Shown: positions 1 to 8,747 of the stretch, in pieces
Numbering within the stretch: the stretch's first letter is position 1
Layout of the letters: every line of letters begins with the position of its first letter
DNA from: Neobacillus nitrireducens
Lineage (GTDB): Bacteria; Bacillota; Bacilli; Bacillales; Cytobacillaceae
Reading direction: 5' to 3'
Assembly: GCF_030915405.1 (NCBI RefSeq)
Contig: NZ_CP133262.1
Location: 868,001 to 932,000 of the forward strand
Length of the DNA: 64,000 nucleotides
The notes under the pieces: model-generated
Databases searched by the model: none
Told to the model about the DNA's origin: nothing
Seen by the model: only the letters and a program-made list of their open reading frames with translations
Translations under genes and position numbers: made by a program

Positions 1-1171
1 CCATCCTTTGAATGGAGATCGTTTACGGGATGCACTCGTAAAGAATCAAGGAAAAACCGTTTCTTCCGAGTCATATGTTCTCAATGATGAAAACTTTTAT
101 ATCATCTATACGTCAGGGAGCACAGGAAATCCAAAAGGTGTCCAAATTTCTTACAACAATTTAATGAGTTTTACTCACTGGATGATGAATGACTTCGGTT
201 TAGCAAACCATCAAGTCTTTTTAAACCAAGCACCTTTTTCGTTTGATTTGTCAGTGATGGATCTGTTCCCTAGTTTATTCTTAGGAGGAACCCTTTGGAT
301 GCTGCCCAAAGAATATGTGGCAGCGCCTAAAGAATTATTTTTATCGCTTGAAAAATCCTCCGCGAATATTTGGACATCTACTCCATCCTTTGTGGACTAT
401 TGCTTATCGGATGAACAGTTTTCAGCAACTATACTCCCTGAATTAACAACATTTCTATTTTGTGGAGAAGCATTACCAAGTGCAACGGCTTTAAAATTGA
501 GAAAGAGGTTCCCAAATGCCACTGTATTCAATACGTATGGTCCTACTGAATGTACAGTAGCAGCAACAAGTATCACTGTGGATGATTCTTTGATTGAAAA
601 GTACGAATCATTGCCAATTGGCATTTCGAAAAAAGATGGCGAAGTTTATATTCTGTCAGAATCACTTGATGAACAACCAGATGGGGAAAAAGGTCAAATT
701 GTTATAACCGGACCTCATGTGAGCAAAGGGTATTTGAATCAACCAGGTTTGACTCGTAAATCATTTTTCGTCCTCAATGGGCAGCCTGCTTATAAAACAG
801 GAGACCTTGGCTATAAAAAAGATGGATTGCTATTTTACGCAGGAAGAATGGATTTCCAAGTGAAAGTGAATGGATACAGAATGGAGCTTGAAGAGATTGA
901 GGCACAGCTTTCTTCCCTGCATTTAGTACAAAACGTTATGATTTTACCTAATTACAAAGACGGGAAATGCGAATTTTTAACAGCGGTGATCGTCCCAGCT
1001 TCACATAAATTCGAAAAGGAATTTCAACTTACCAGTCAGTTAAAAAAAGAACTGCGTACTCTTTTACCGCAATACATGATACCGAGAAAGTTTGTTTATC
1101 GCCCGGCTCTTCCGATGACAAATAACGGCAAGGTTGACCGCAAACGAGTATTACAAGAGGTTACTGCATGA
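1..1171 (+). CDS. dltA: D-alanine--poly(phosphoribitol) ligase DltA, 3' part (cut by window edge)
   Basis: Adenylates D-alanine and loads it onto the carrier protein DltC for D-alanylation of teichoic acids in the cytoplasm. The frame is open to the first base, so the gene starts upstream; about 389 of roughly 505 residues are present. Visible adenylation-domain cores are the phosphate-binding loop YTSGSTGNPKG, TYGPTECT, YKTGDLG, the hinge NGYRMELEEIE and the C-terminal NNGKVDRK with the catalytic lysine. The stop overlaps the dltB start in an ATGA, which indicates translational coupling. The TTG at base 8 is only the first possible start inside the window and is not the true start. Confidence 0.95.
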   Translation, partial: HPLNGDRLRDALVKNQGKTVSSESYVLNDENFYIIYTSGSTGNPKGVQISYNNLMSFTHWMMNDFGLANHQVFLNQAPFSFDLSVMDLFPSLFLGGTLWMLPKEYVAAPKELFLSLEKSSANIWTSTPSFVDYCLSDEQFSATILPELTTFLFCGEALPSATALKLRKRFPNATVFNTYGPTECTVAATSITVDDSLIEKYESLPIGISKKDGEVYILSESLDEQPDGEKGQIVITGPHVSKGYLNQPGLTRKSFFVLNGQPAYKTGDLGYKKDGLLFYAGRMDFQVKVNGYRMELEEIEAQLSSLHLVQNVMILPNYKDGKCEFLTAVIVPASHKFEKEFQLTSQLKKELRTLLPQYMIPRKFVYRPALPMTNNGKVDRKRVLQEVTA

Positions 1172-2316
1172 CGCCCTATGCCACTTTACTTTATTTTATG
1201 ATTGTGGGCATCTTGCTTATCCCTGTCGTCGCAGCGGGATACAGGCAAAAGAGGTTAGGTGGGTATAATGCTTTCGTTACGGTTGTCATTCTCTTTCTGG
1301 CATTTGGAGCTGACCTTCACCAAGCGTATTCCCTTATGGCCTATGTCATTTGGGAGATCATCCTTGTTTCTGTTTATTTACGGTATCGATCAAAGCAAAA
1401 TTCGTCACTGGTCTTTTATCTAGCTATTTTTCTATCCATCATCCCTTTATTGTTAATAAAAATCTTGCCTGCCTTCGAATTGAATAACTGGTTTGGCTTT
1501 TTAGGAATTTCTTATTTAACCTTTAAAAATATTCAAATGGTCATTGATATTCGAGATGGCTCGTTAAAATCTTTAACCTTAAAAGAACAGCTTTCGTTTT
1601 TATTGTTTTTTCCAACCATTTCCTCCGGTCCAATCGACCGGTACAAACGTTTTAAAAAGGATATAGACACCGTACCTTCCGGAGAAGAGTATCATGAGCT
1701 TCTTTATAAGGGAATTAATAAGATATTTTTAGGCTTTTTATATAAATTTATTATCGGATTTCTCATCAATAGTAAATTAATTTCAACACTTTTTATCCAA
1801 AACCATACGCTGCTATCCGATATTAGTTATATGTATTTGTACAGTTTATATTTATTTTTTGACTTTGCAGGATACAGCAACTTTGCCATCGGTTTCAGCT
1901 ATATTATGGGGGTTAAAACGCCTGAAAACTTTAATCTTCCTTTTTTGAGCAGAAATATTAAAGACTTTTGGAACCGTTGGCATATGTCACTTTCATTTTG
2001 GTTCCGAGATTATGTGTACATGCGATTCGCCTTCCTGATGCAAAAGAAAAAGTGGATCAAAAACCGTTTCACCATTTCCTATCTAGGTTATCTGCTTCTC
2101 TTTTTATTAATGGGGGTATGGCACGGTCTGGAACTTCACTATATTGTGTATGGGTTATATCATGCTCTATTAATCATCAGTTTTGATTGGTTTACACGAA
2201 AAAACAAAAAATACTCATTCTGGAAAAAGAATAAATGGACACATGCAATCTCGATCGTCATCACCTTCCACTTCGTTTGCTTTGGATTTTTAATCTTTTC
2301 CGGTCGATTATTTTAA
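1168..2316 (+). CDS. dltB: D-alanyl transfer protein DltB (MBOAT family)
   Basis: Multi-pass membrane O-acyltransferase that moves D-alanine from DltC across the membrane toward lipoteichoic acid. The 382-residue product is hydrophobic throughout. It contains the MBOAT signatures [16 protein letters not shown] and GVWHGLE; the histidine of the latter corresponds to the conserved MBOAT active-site histidine. It starts 4 bp inside dltA and is followed 17 bp later by dltC, so it is part of one operon. Length matches the family. Confidence 0.95.
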   Translation: MTPYATLLYFMIVGILLIPVVAAGYRQKRLGGYNAFVTVVILFLAFGADLHQAYSLMAYVIWEIILVSVYLRYRSKQNSSLVFYLAIFLSIIPLLLIKILPAFELNNWFGFLGISYLTFKNIQMVIDIRDGSLKSLTLKEQLSFLLFFPTISSGPIDRYKRFKKDIDTVPSGEEYHELLYKGINKIFLGFLYKFIIGFLINSKLISTLFIQNHTLLSDISYMYLYSLYLFFDFAGYSNFAIGFSYIMGVKTPENFNLPFLSRNIKDFWNRWHMSLSFWFRDYVYMRFAFLMQKKKWIKNRFTISYLGYLLLFLLMGVWHGLELHYIVYGLYHALLIISFDWFTRKNKKYSFWKKNKWTHAISIVITFHFVCFGFLIFSGRLF

Positions 2317-2333
2317 TATTAGGAGGAATTATA

Positions 2334-2567
2334 ATGTCAGTAAAAGAGACAGTGTTGGATATTTTAGAAGAGATTTGTGATTCAGATATTGTAAGAGAAA
2401 ATTTAAATATCGATTTATTTGAGGAAGGTCTATTGGATTCGTTCGGAACGGTTTCATTGCTTGTTGAAATTGAAGAACGTTTAGAAATCACAGTGGGGAT
2501 TTCTGATTTTGACAGAGAAGAATGGAATACTCCGAATGCAATTATAGGTCAATTGGAGAATCGGTAA
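2334..2567 (+). CDS. dltC: D-alanine carrier protein DltC
   Basis: Small acyl-carrier-type protein of 77 residues. Serine 36 in the motif GLLDSFGTV is the expected 4'-phosphopantetheine attachment site and carries activated D-alanine between DltA and DltB. The start at 2334 is supported by an AGGAGG site at 2321-2326. A longer reading from 2235 would overlap dltB and add residues absent from the family. Its stop overlaps the dltD ATG (TAATG). Confidence 0.95.
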   Translation: MSVKETVLDILEEICDSDIVRENLNIDLFEEGLLDSFGTVSLLVEIEERLEITVGISDFDREEWNTPNAIIGQLENR

Positions 2568-3745
2568 TGGTCCGCTCCTCCTTTAAACCCCTGATTGTGG
2601 CAGTCATCTTATTTTCAATGCTTTTGTTTTTTCCAGCCCTATGGTTACTGCCTTTGATTAATGATAAGTTGGTGGAGCGAGATGCAGCAGGATTAGACAG
2701 CAATATGTTTCAAGGCTATTTAGTTCAACAAAAGATGTTAGAAAATCCTGCCTATTTGCCTATTTATGGTTCTTCTGAATTGGCTCGATTAGACCCTTTT
2801 CATCCGTCAAACTATTTTCATGTGAATCCACAGGGCTTCACGCCGTTTTTAGTCGGAACCGGGGGAACTGAGGCACTCATTCACTTTTTAAACTTTTCAG
2901 CTCATGCAGATCAGTTAAAAGGCAAAAGGATAGTTTTCGTCTTATCACCACAATGGTTTGTGCCTAAAGGCTCGGATGAATCCCACTTTGCACCCAACTT
3001 TTCTGTTTTACAAGGATACCAATTTGCGTTAAATCCAAAAGTGAATCGCCCATTAGTGACAGAAGGTTCAAAGCGCCTTTTAGCCTTTAATGTAGTCAAA
3101 AGTGATTGGATTCTTTCTTCTCTTTTGGAGGCGAATGTATATCATGATAAATGGCACCAAACCAAAGCCATAGTCATCAAGCCTTTAGCTTATGGTTTTT
3201 TACATTTGTTGGAACGAAGAGATTTAATCCTTTCTTTACTAGATGTCCATTTGAAAAAACTTCATCCCAAACTAGCCCTCACACAGAATAAATCATGGGC
3301 TGAGCTTGAAGACGCTGCCACCCAAATGGCTGCAAAAAAAACAACATCCAATCCGTTCTATGTGAATGATTTGTATTATAAAGCCATGTTACAACCTAAT
3401 TTAGATAAACTTCAAGGGTATAAAAAGGGAGCAAGTTATGCAAAATCTAGACAATATCAAGATCTGCAACTGGTCCTCGATGTACTAAAAGATGCCCATG
3501 CAAAACCTTTATTTGTTTCCGTTCCAGTCAATGGTTACTGGTCGGATTATACCGGTTTTCCAACCAAAGGACGCACGGATTATTATGTGAAGGTTAAAAA
3601 ACAAATTGAAAAGAACGGATTTCCTATTTTAGATTTATCCGGTCATGAGTACGATAAATATTTCTTTAAAGATACGATCCATCTGGGGTATAAAGGATGG
3701 GTGTCTGTTGACAAAGGTATTCTACAATTTGAAAAACAAAAATAA
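2567..3745 (+). CDS. dltD: D-alanyl-lipoteichoic acid biosynthesis protein DltD
   Basis: Membrane-anchored extracytoplasmic protein that completes D-alanyl transfer to lipoteichoic acid. The start chosen overlaps the dltC stop and gives a 392-residue protein with an N-terminal hydrophobic anchor (about residues 8-30). The GSSELARLD segment holds the nucleophilic-serine motif and a DTIHLGYKGW motif with Asp and His lies near the C terminus, as in the SGNH-like DltD fold. It is the last gene of the dlt operon. The DNA just downstream is not native-looking: it carries a copied lipoprotein-gene tail. Confidence 0.93.
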   Translation: MVRSSFKPLIVAVILFSMLLFFPALWLLPLINDKLVERDAAGLDSNMFQGYLVQQKMLENPAYLPIYGSSELARLDPFHPSNYFHVNPQGFTPFLVGTGGTEALIHFLNFSAHADQLKGKRIVFVLSPQWFVPKGSDESHFAPNFSVLQGYQFALNPKVNRPLVTEGSKRLLAFNVVKSDWILSSLLEANVYHDKWHQTKAIVIKPLAYGFLHLLERRDLILSLLDVHLKKLHPKLALTQNKSWAELEDAATQMAAKKTTSNPFYVNDLYYKAMLQPNLDKLQGYKKGASYAKSRQYQDLQLVLDVLKDAHAKPLFVSVPVNGYWSDYTGFPTKGRTDYYVKVKKQIEKNGFPILDLSGHEYDKYFFKDTIHLGYKGWVSVDKGILQFEKQK

Positions 3746-3767
3746 TACGAAAAAGTAGCCTAATCCC

Positions 3768-3877
3768 AAACAATCCGTAGAGTATTCCCTAAAGCCAAAT
3801 AAGATAAATAAAAAAATGCTTGGCACTATGCTAAGCATTTTTTTATGGAATTAGAAAAAAGGATCCCCACTATGATT
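3768..3877 (+). repeat. 110-bp direct repeat, copy A: orphan 3' end of a YhcN/YlaJ-type gene plus terminator
   Basis: These bases match 7562-7671 with about six differences and no gaps that I can see. The first third corresponds to the last codons and stop of the lipoprotein gene at 7099-7596, but no such gene precedes this copy. The rest is its terminator and downstream DNA. Two of the differences (3814 A and 3840 T here; G and C in the other copy) pair with each other in the hairpin. Confidence 0.85.
3811..3844 (+). terminator. Rho-independent terminator after dltD
   Basis: An 11-bp stem (3811-3821 with 3833-3843) runs into a T tract. It is inside the copied segment, so dltD seems to use a terminator borrowed from another gene. 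Confidence 0.75.
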
Positions 3878-4027
3878 TAACTTTTAGTATTCTAGGATAA
3901 GTTTTTTCCCTTGTGCAACTTAGTTGTATATCCCTTATTTATATAAAACAAGGCAAAAAGATTGCTCTAGACCCACCCGTATTTTACCTGTTATCATTAT
4001 CTCGTAGCTTTGAGTGGGGGAACTGGA

Positions 4028-4897
4028 ATGGAACAGGAAAAATATAATAATCTTAAATTAGGTGAACGTGGAGCTATTATTAGTATCATTGCCTATATAT
4101 GTCTTTCAATCTTAAAACTAGTTATTGGATATGTAAGTGATTCCGATGCTTTGCAAGCAGATGGTCTAAATAATACAACCGATATCATCGCTTCTATTGC
4201 AGTACTCGTTGGACTTAAGATTTCGCAAAGACCCCCTGATAAAAACCATCGATACGGACATTGGAAGAGCGAAACGATTGCTTCTATGGTCGCTTCCTTT
4301 ATCATGGTAGCGGTGGGTATACAAGTGTTAATGGAAGCGAGTACCTCTATATTTCAAGGAACGAAAGAGTCACCAAATATTATGGCAGCATATGTTGGTG
4401 TTTTTTCAGCGTTCGTTATGTATTTTGTATATCGTTACAACAAGAACTTAGCTCAGAAGATTCATAGCAAATCTTTAATGGCAGCTGCAAAAGATAACAT
4501 TTCGGATGCTTGGGTAAGTATAGGAGCAGCCATAGGTATTTTCGGTTCACAATTAAATATGCCTTGGCTAGATAGTGTCACTGCTATTGCTGTAGGACTG
4601 TTAATATGTAAAACGGCTTGGGACATCTTTCGAGTAGCATCCCTTGAACTTTCGGACGGATTCGATGAAGATAAAATCCATCTTTATTACGATGTCATCA
4701 AAGAATTGGATGGCGTTAAAGGAGTAAAAGAAATTAAAGGAAGAAACTATGGAAATAATGAAGTATTAGATGTTGTTATTCTTGTTAATTCTACGCTTGG
4801 TATTAAAGAAGCCCATGATATTGCCACCTTTGTTGAAAAAGTCATGACGAATGAATATGGCGTATATGATGTTCATGTTCATGTAGAGCCAAATTAA
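4028..4897 (+). CDS. Cation diffusion facilitator family transporter
   Basis: Proton-coupled export of divalent metal (Zn, Mn, Fe, Co or similar) across the plasma membrane. The 289-residue protein has about six membrane segments, metal-site motifs ADGLNNTTD in segment 2 and AAAKDNISD in segment 5, a histidine-rich HRYGHWKSE loop and a C-terminal cytoplasmic domain ending in DVHVHVEPN. The ATG at 4028 sits 7-8 bases after GTGGGGGA, so it is preferred over the TTG at 4010. It is a single-gene unit with its own terminator. The metal cannot be assigned from sequence. Confidence 0.88.
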   Translation: MEQEKYNNLKLGERGAIISIIAYICLSILKLVIGYVSDSDALQADGLNNTTDIIASIAVLVGLKISQRPPDKNHRYGHWKSETIASMVASFIMVAVGIQVLMEASTSIFQGTKESPNIMAAYVGVFSAFVMYFVYRYNKNLAQKIHSKSLMAAAKDNISDAWVSIGAAIGIFGSQLNMPWLDSVTAIAVGLLICKTAWDIFRVASLELSDGFDEDKIHLYYDVIKELDGVKGVKEIKGRNYGNNEVLDVVILVNSTLGIKEAHDIATFVEKVMTNEYGVYDVHVHVEPN

Positions 4898-4976
4898 ACA
4901 ATAATTTACATAATTAGTTGTTATGAGAATGGATAAGTCCTCGTCATCTTTAAAAAAACAACCATCCTACTATTTT

Positions 4977-5005
4977 ACAACCATCCGTTTGATGGTTGTT
5001 TTTTT
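4977..5005 (+). terminator. Terminator of the CDF transporter gene
   Basis: ACAACCATC (4977-4985) pairs with GATGGTTGT (4991-4999), followed by seven T. A second copy of the left arm lies at 4958-4966. Confidence 0.8.
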
Positions 5006-5357
5006 CGTATCATACACCCTCTAATTGATTTCCGCTAACACCAATCTCATATTTAATTGAACCTAAATTTTAAGGGGTTTTTCAATTTCTTCACCTACAA
5101 TACCAATATAACTAACCATTTGCACTAATTGAATGGGGAGGTTTTTCAAACCATCCATGGTCCATTGGAAAACGGCCACTAGATCTCATTTACTAGAATA
5201 GCTTCATTATTTTGTGTATTAAAACAGAATAGCCCTCCTATGTGCAAGATTAAAAAACACAGCAAAAAATACCTATATGAAGTGTAACTCCACGGAGCGT
5301 TTGTTGTTGCCAACCCTATAAACCTCTATGATGAAAATAGAGCAGGAGGAGACTTTG
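5006..5357. other. Intergenic stretch without a recognised gene
   Basis: AT-rich DNA between the CDF terminator and the HTH regulator. I see no convincing reading frame with a ribosome site. The last bases hold the AGGAGGAG ribosome site of the next gene. Confidence 0.5.
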
Positions 5358-5942
5358 ATGGATAATAGTAAAGTTGGAGAGCTAATTTATCATTTGCGAA
5401 AGGAAAAAGGACTAACACAGAAACAATTAGCTGATCAAATGAACATTTCTGATCGGACGATTTCAAAATGGGAGCGTGGATACGGCTGCCCAGATGTAAC
5501 GCTTTTGCCAAGCTTATCAACCCTATTGGGGGTAAATATAGAAAATATTTTAGATGGAAAATTATCGTCGAATGAATTTGTAGGAGGAAATATGAAAAAG
5601 TCGAATTATTTTGTCTGTCCGTCTTGTAATAATTTTGTATTAGCAACTGGAGATATAAGCCTATCTTGCTGCGGGAGAAAGCTAGAACAATTAGAAGCGA
5701 AGAAAGCATCCGACGAAGAAAAGCTATTAATTACAGAAATTGATCACGAATGGTTTGTTTCAAGCGACCATCCAATGACAAAAAATCATTATATATCATT
5801 TATTGCTGTTGCTACGGGTGATCAAGTTCAGATCATTAAACAGTATCCTGAATGGAGTTTACAAACACGTATCCCAAAACGTAAACACGGCAAACTGTTA
5901 TGGTATGACACCCAATTTGGCCTATATTACCAGCTTTTATAA
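5358..5942 (+). CDS. XRE-type HTH regulator fused to a desulfoferrodoxin-like domain
   Basis: Residues 7-60 are an XRE helix-turn-helix (LRKEKGLTQKQLADQMNIS...). Residues 84-110 have the desulforedoxin arrangement C87-x2-C90...C104-C105-G, an Fe(Cys)4 site in desulfoferrodoxins. Residues 124-194 resemble the superoxide-reductase core: H130 and HPMTKNH (H138, H144) match three of the four histidine ligands. The YCNIHGL ligand segment of active enzymes reads YDTQFGL here, so the Cys and His ligands are Asp184 and Phe187. The start at 5358 follows AGGAGGAG. I infer a redox- or iron-responsive regulator rather than an active reductase. Confidence 0.75.
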   Translation: MDNSKVGELIYHLRKEKGLTQKQLADQMNISDRTISKWERGYGCPDVTLLPSLSTLLGVNIENILDGKLSSNEFVGGNMKKSNYFVCPSCNNFVLATGDISLSCCGRKLEQLEAKKASDEEKLLITEIDHEWFVSSDHPMTKNHYISFIAVATGDQVQIIKQYPEWSLQTRIPKRKHGKLLWYDTQFGLYYQLL

Positions 5943-6038
5943 AATAAAAACAGGTTTGTCTATAACCTTTTGAATCAAGCTATCATAATATAAAGTAATC
6001 CTTTAACTGAAAAAACATTTACAATACCTCTTTCCAAT

Positions 6039-6066
6039 GAAAGCGTCTAATGGACGCTTTTTTATT
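6039..6066 (+). terminator. Terminator after the HTH-desulfoferrodoxin gene
   Basis: AAAGCGTC and GACGCTTT around a 5-base loop, then a T tract. Confidence 0.75.
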
Positions 6067-6097
6067 GTTGATGTTCTTGTTGGTATGAGAATTCATA

Positions 6098-6280
6098 GAC
6101 GGAGAATTTCCGGCTAAAGTATTTAAAGGAAGCTTAAGTAGCAAATATAAGCGGAACTATTCCGACTAACTGCTCCAAATAATACCAAATCCAAAGATTT
6201 GGATCATATAGGCGGAAAAACTCCCCTTATTTTTAAGGAAATATGGGTATTTTTCAAAATAAACGGAATTTTTCCGTTTA
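6098..6280. repeat. Cluster of four short GCGGA...TCCG palindromes
   Basis: Imperfect palindromes built on CGGA(N5-8)TCCG lie at about 6099-6112, 6151-6164, 6211-6224 and 6261-6279, spaced 50-60 bp. A similar four-unit cluster is at 60581-60768. They look like REP/MITE-type interspersed repeats. Confidence 0.6.
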
Positions 6281-6378
6281 CTTTTCTGACTCTTATCATT
6301 CAGCAAGCCCCTATTAATTTCCTTCCCTATGTTTCTGGCAGCACATGGACCAGCAAAACGTGAAACTCTATTATTAAA

Positions 6379-6413
6379 AAAAACACATTGAATTAGGGAT
6401 TCAATGTGTTTTT
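6379..6413 (-). terminator. Bidirectional terminator below the PAS gene
   Basis: AAACACATTGAA (6381-6392) pairs with TTCAATGTGTTT (6400-6411), with A and T tracts on either side. It lies just downstream of the minus-strand PAS gene. Confidence 0.75.
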
Positions 6414-6443
6414 CAGCAGCTTCTCCAAGGAGAAGGATATTTT

Positions 6444-6923
6444 TTATATTACAGGCTTAACAGCTTTAAATTCGTCAATAGTTTCAGGGGTATTTTTGCC
6501 TTCTTTTCCTTTGAAAAGGTCGATATTAACGGTCACATCCATACAGCCAAGGTAGTTGCCATTTTCATCACGTACTGCCATGAACTTTTGGTAAATCTGG
6601 CCAGTTTCACCTGTGCGTTTTGGGAACCAGAATTCCCATTCGTCGCGTGCTCCTGAACGGAAATCATTCAACAATTTTTCAACGTGGTGAGCCATTTTTG
6701 GGTGAAGCTCAAGCACAGGGCGACCAATTGCTTCTTTACGGCGACCATGCACGCGGTTTGGGTTATTTGAATACCAGCGGAATATATCGTTGGCATCGCA
6801 AAAGCCCATTTCAAATGGCAAAAGATTGATGATTGAATCCAAAGTGCTTGCTTTAATCGCACCAGTTTCAAAATTAATCACAGCTTCAGGACTAATTAAA
6901 TCTGACAATTTTTCTTCAGACAT
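6444..6923 (-). CDS. PAS-domain protein similar to the DUF438 C-terminal PAS
   Basis: A 159-residue soluble protein consisting of one PAS fold (about residues 28-140), with motifs such as IGRPVLELHP, DFRSGARDEWEFW and FMAVRDENGNYLGCMDVT. These closely follow the PAS part of DUF438 proteins, which in some members binds heme. No output domain is present, so it is probably a stand-alone sensor or binding protein whose partner is unknown. The start is supported by an AAAGGAG site. It is flanked by its own terminator, which suggests a monocistronic unit. Ligand is not predictable here. Confidence 0.75.
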   Translation of the reverse strand: MSEEKLSDLISPEAVINFETGAIKASTLDSIINLLPFEMGFCDANDIFRWYSNNPNRVHGRRKEAIGRPVLELHPKMAHHVEKLLNDFRSGARDEWEFWFPKRTGETGQIYQKFMAVRDENGNYLGCMDVTVNIDLFKGKEGKNTPETIDEFKAVKPVI

Positions 6924-7098
6924 ATATAAATCTCCTTTATTAGAAAAAATAATTTAAATATTAGTGGGTAAGAAAATCGCCCGTTACTATTATAACCTTT
7001 TTATTACTATTAGCCAATTCATAGTTTGCTTCTGCATAATCATTTAAGGAAATGGAGAACTTAATCTTGTTTAACTAAATTCACGGAGGGAATACACC

Positions 7099-7596
7099 AT
7101 GAAAAAGAGCCTAATTTTAATTGCAGTCCTTATATTTAGCCTTGATTTAACTGGATGTGCCAGAAATAACGTAAATAAAAATGATCTTGTAAATCGTGAC
7201 GAAAATGTGACAAGGAACAACATCACCAACGTCAGGGACAATAATGATTACGAAAATAGATCTAGAATGAGAGTTGCTGATGATGCAGCTAAAAAAATAG
7301 CTGACCTGAAAGAAGTGGACACGGCAAATGTCATTGTTACAGAAAATAATGCATATGTAGCCGTAAAGCTCACGTCTACCTCCCGTAATAAGGATACCTA
7401 TAGTATTGAACATAAGATTTCACAAAGAGTGAAATCCACAGATCGAGATATTGATAACGTTTATGTATCAGAAAACCCTGACTTTTATGATCGCATGAAT
7501 ATATATGCCTCAGATATTCGTAATGGTAGACCAATCTCAGGTTTCTTTAATGAGTTTACTGAAACAATCCGTAGAGTATTCCCTAAAGCCAAATAA
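7099..7596 (+). CDS. YhcN/YlaJ family spore lipoprotein
   Basis: A 165-residue lipoprotein with a signal peptide and lipobox LTGC (Cys about residue 17). The body carries the family features RMRVADDAAKKIADLKEVDTANVIVT and a C-terminal segment ending near FPKAK. In Bacillus these proteins sit in forespore or spore membranes. The start has a GGAGGG site ten bases upstream. Its last codons, stop, terminator and following DNA are duplicated behind dltD at 3768-3877. Confidence 0.87.
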   Translation: MKKSLILIAVLIFSLDLTGCARNNVNKNDLVNRDENVTRNNITNVRDNNDYENRSRMRVADDAAKKIADLKEVDTANVIVTENNAYVAVKLTSTSRNKDTYSIEHKISQRVKSTDRDIDNVYVSENPDFYDRMNIYASDIRNGRPISGFFNEFTETIRRVFPKAK

Positions 7597-7671
7597 GATA
7601 AATAAAAGAATGCTTGGCAATATGCTAAGCATTCTTTTATGGAATAAGAAAAAAGGATCCCTACTGTGATT
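7562..7671 (+). repeat. 110-bp direct repeat, copy B (native context), with terminator
   Basis: 3' end of the lipoprotein gene plus its terminator (stem 7604-7615 with 7627-7638, then T tract). It is the counterpart of 3768-3877. Confidence 0.85.
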
Positions 7672-7702
7672 CACCTTGAACTAAAGCACAGTTACTTTAA
7701 GG

Positions 7703-7861
7703 TCAAAAATTATTGGGTCCGAAAGGATTTTCTGGAGGATATTCCTCTAACTTATCAGCTGTCCTTTCATCTGGTGAAGTCGTCCCAGACTTTTTATCAA
7801 AATAAATGGCTATTCCAGCCAATATAATGATAGGTGTAAAAATATAAATCCATATCATCAT
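7703..7861 (-). CDS. Small single-pass membrane protein (52 aa)
   Basis: The frame starts MMIWIYIFTPIIILAG and ends NPFGPNNF. It has one N-terminal hydrophobic segment (residues 2-21) and a short charged, proline-rich tail (DERTADKLEEYPPENPF). A strong GGAGGTG ribosome site lies at 7864-7870 on the minus strand, which supports a real gene despite the size. I do not recognise the family with certainty; similar small proteins occur widely in Bacillus. No operon partner is evident. Confidence 0.7.
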   Translation of the reverse strand: MMIWIYIFTPIIILAGIAIYFDKKSGTTSPDERTADKLEEYPPENPFGPNNF

Positions 7862-7958
7862 AACACCTCCAAACTAACCAACGAATCTTCATTTTCATTC
7901 ACAAAATAGTATCAAAACTATTTTTTTAAGTATATCGAGAACCCTATGTTTGTATCCT

Positions 7959-8570
7959 TTATTGTAAATTCTTTAAATTCCGTTTGAGAGATAAAGGTTT
8001 CGATTCATTTATGCTGTAAGCTAAACTCCTTTGAATAGCTCCAGCAATGTATGCCATCATCCCCTTTAACCCCATATTTTCCGCAACTTTTTTAGTTGCT
8101 TTCAATGAAGCTTTTCTGTTCAAGTCTATAATCAGAACTATACCACCTGGCTTTAATACTCTATGCATCTCTTCCAAAGCTTTAATTGGCTCTTTGAAAT
8201 TCTTAAAGGCAAGAACACAAATAATAAAATTGAATGTATTTGATTGAAAAGGCATATTAGAAACATTTCCTTGTAGGAAATTGATTTGAACGCCTGCCTG
8301 CATTGCATTTTTAGAACAAATTTCTACAAGGTCGCTACTTATATCCATTCCTGTTATTTTATAATTTCCAAGTTTGGATAGTTCAATTGAAAGATAGCCT
8401 GCTCCTGGTGCTATCTCAAGCACAGTATCTCCGTCTTTGATATAGTTAATTACCTCGTTTGCTTGTTCCTGCATCTCACCAATGCGATGTTCACGAGTCA
8501 TTTTGTCATAATGTATTGCTTTTTCACCGGCAAGTTCTAAATCTTGAGACCGAAAAAAAAATTTCAGCAT
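7959..8570 (-). CDS. Class I SAM-dependent methyltransferase
   Basis: A 203-residue cytosolic protein with a Rossmann methyltransferase core: VLEIAPGAGYLSIEL binds S-adenosylmethionine (motif I), GMDISSDLVEIC is motif II, and FNFIICVLAFKNF and LKPGGIVLIIDL are motifs IV and V (Methyltransf_11 type). The second ATG (8570) is spaced better from the AAAGGAG site than the first (8576). The substrate is unknown. No neighbouring pathway gene helps; it lies at the start of the accessory zone. Confidence 0.82.
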   Translation of the reverse strand: MLKFFFRSQDLELAGEKAIHYDKMTREHRIGEMQEQANEVINYIKDGDTVLEIAPGAGYLSIELSKLGNYKITGMDISSDLVEICSKNAMQAGVQINFLQGNVSNMPFQSNTFNFIICVLAFKNFKEPIKALEEMHRVLKPGGIVLIIDLNRKASLKATKKVAENMGLKGMMAYIAGAIQRSLAYSINESKPLSLKRNLKNLQ

Positions 8571-8747
8571 AACCATAATCTCCTTTGGCTAAATTCCTTT
8601 TTATCGGTAAAATTATACGCTCGAATATATAATTACTAACATAATTACTGAAATAAAAAGATTTAGATTGGCAAGGCATTTCTAAAATTCAAATTTCTTC
8701 TTCCCAAATCAAAAGCTTCTATTCCCATTCTAATTCATTTTTAGATG

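Noticed and set aside
2235..2567. Longer dltC reading of 110 residues
   Set aside because: The N-terminal 33 residues overlap dltB in another frame; AGGAGG and family length support the start at 2334.
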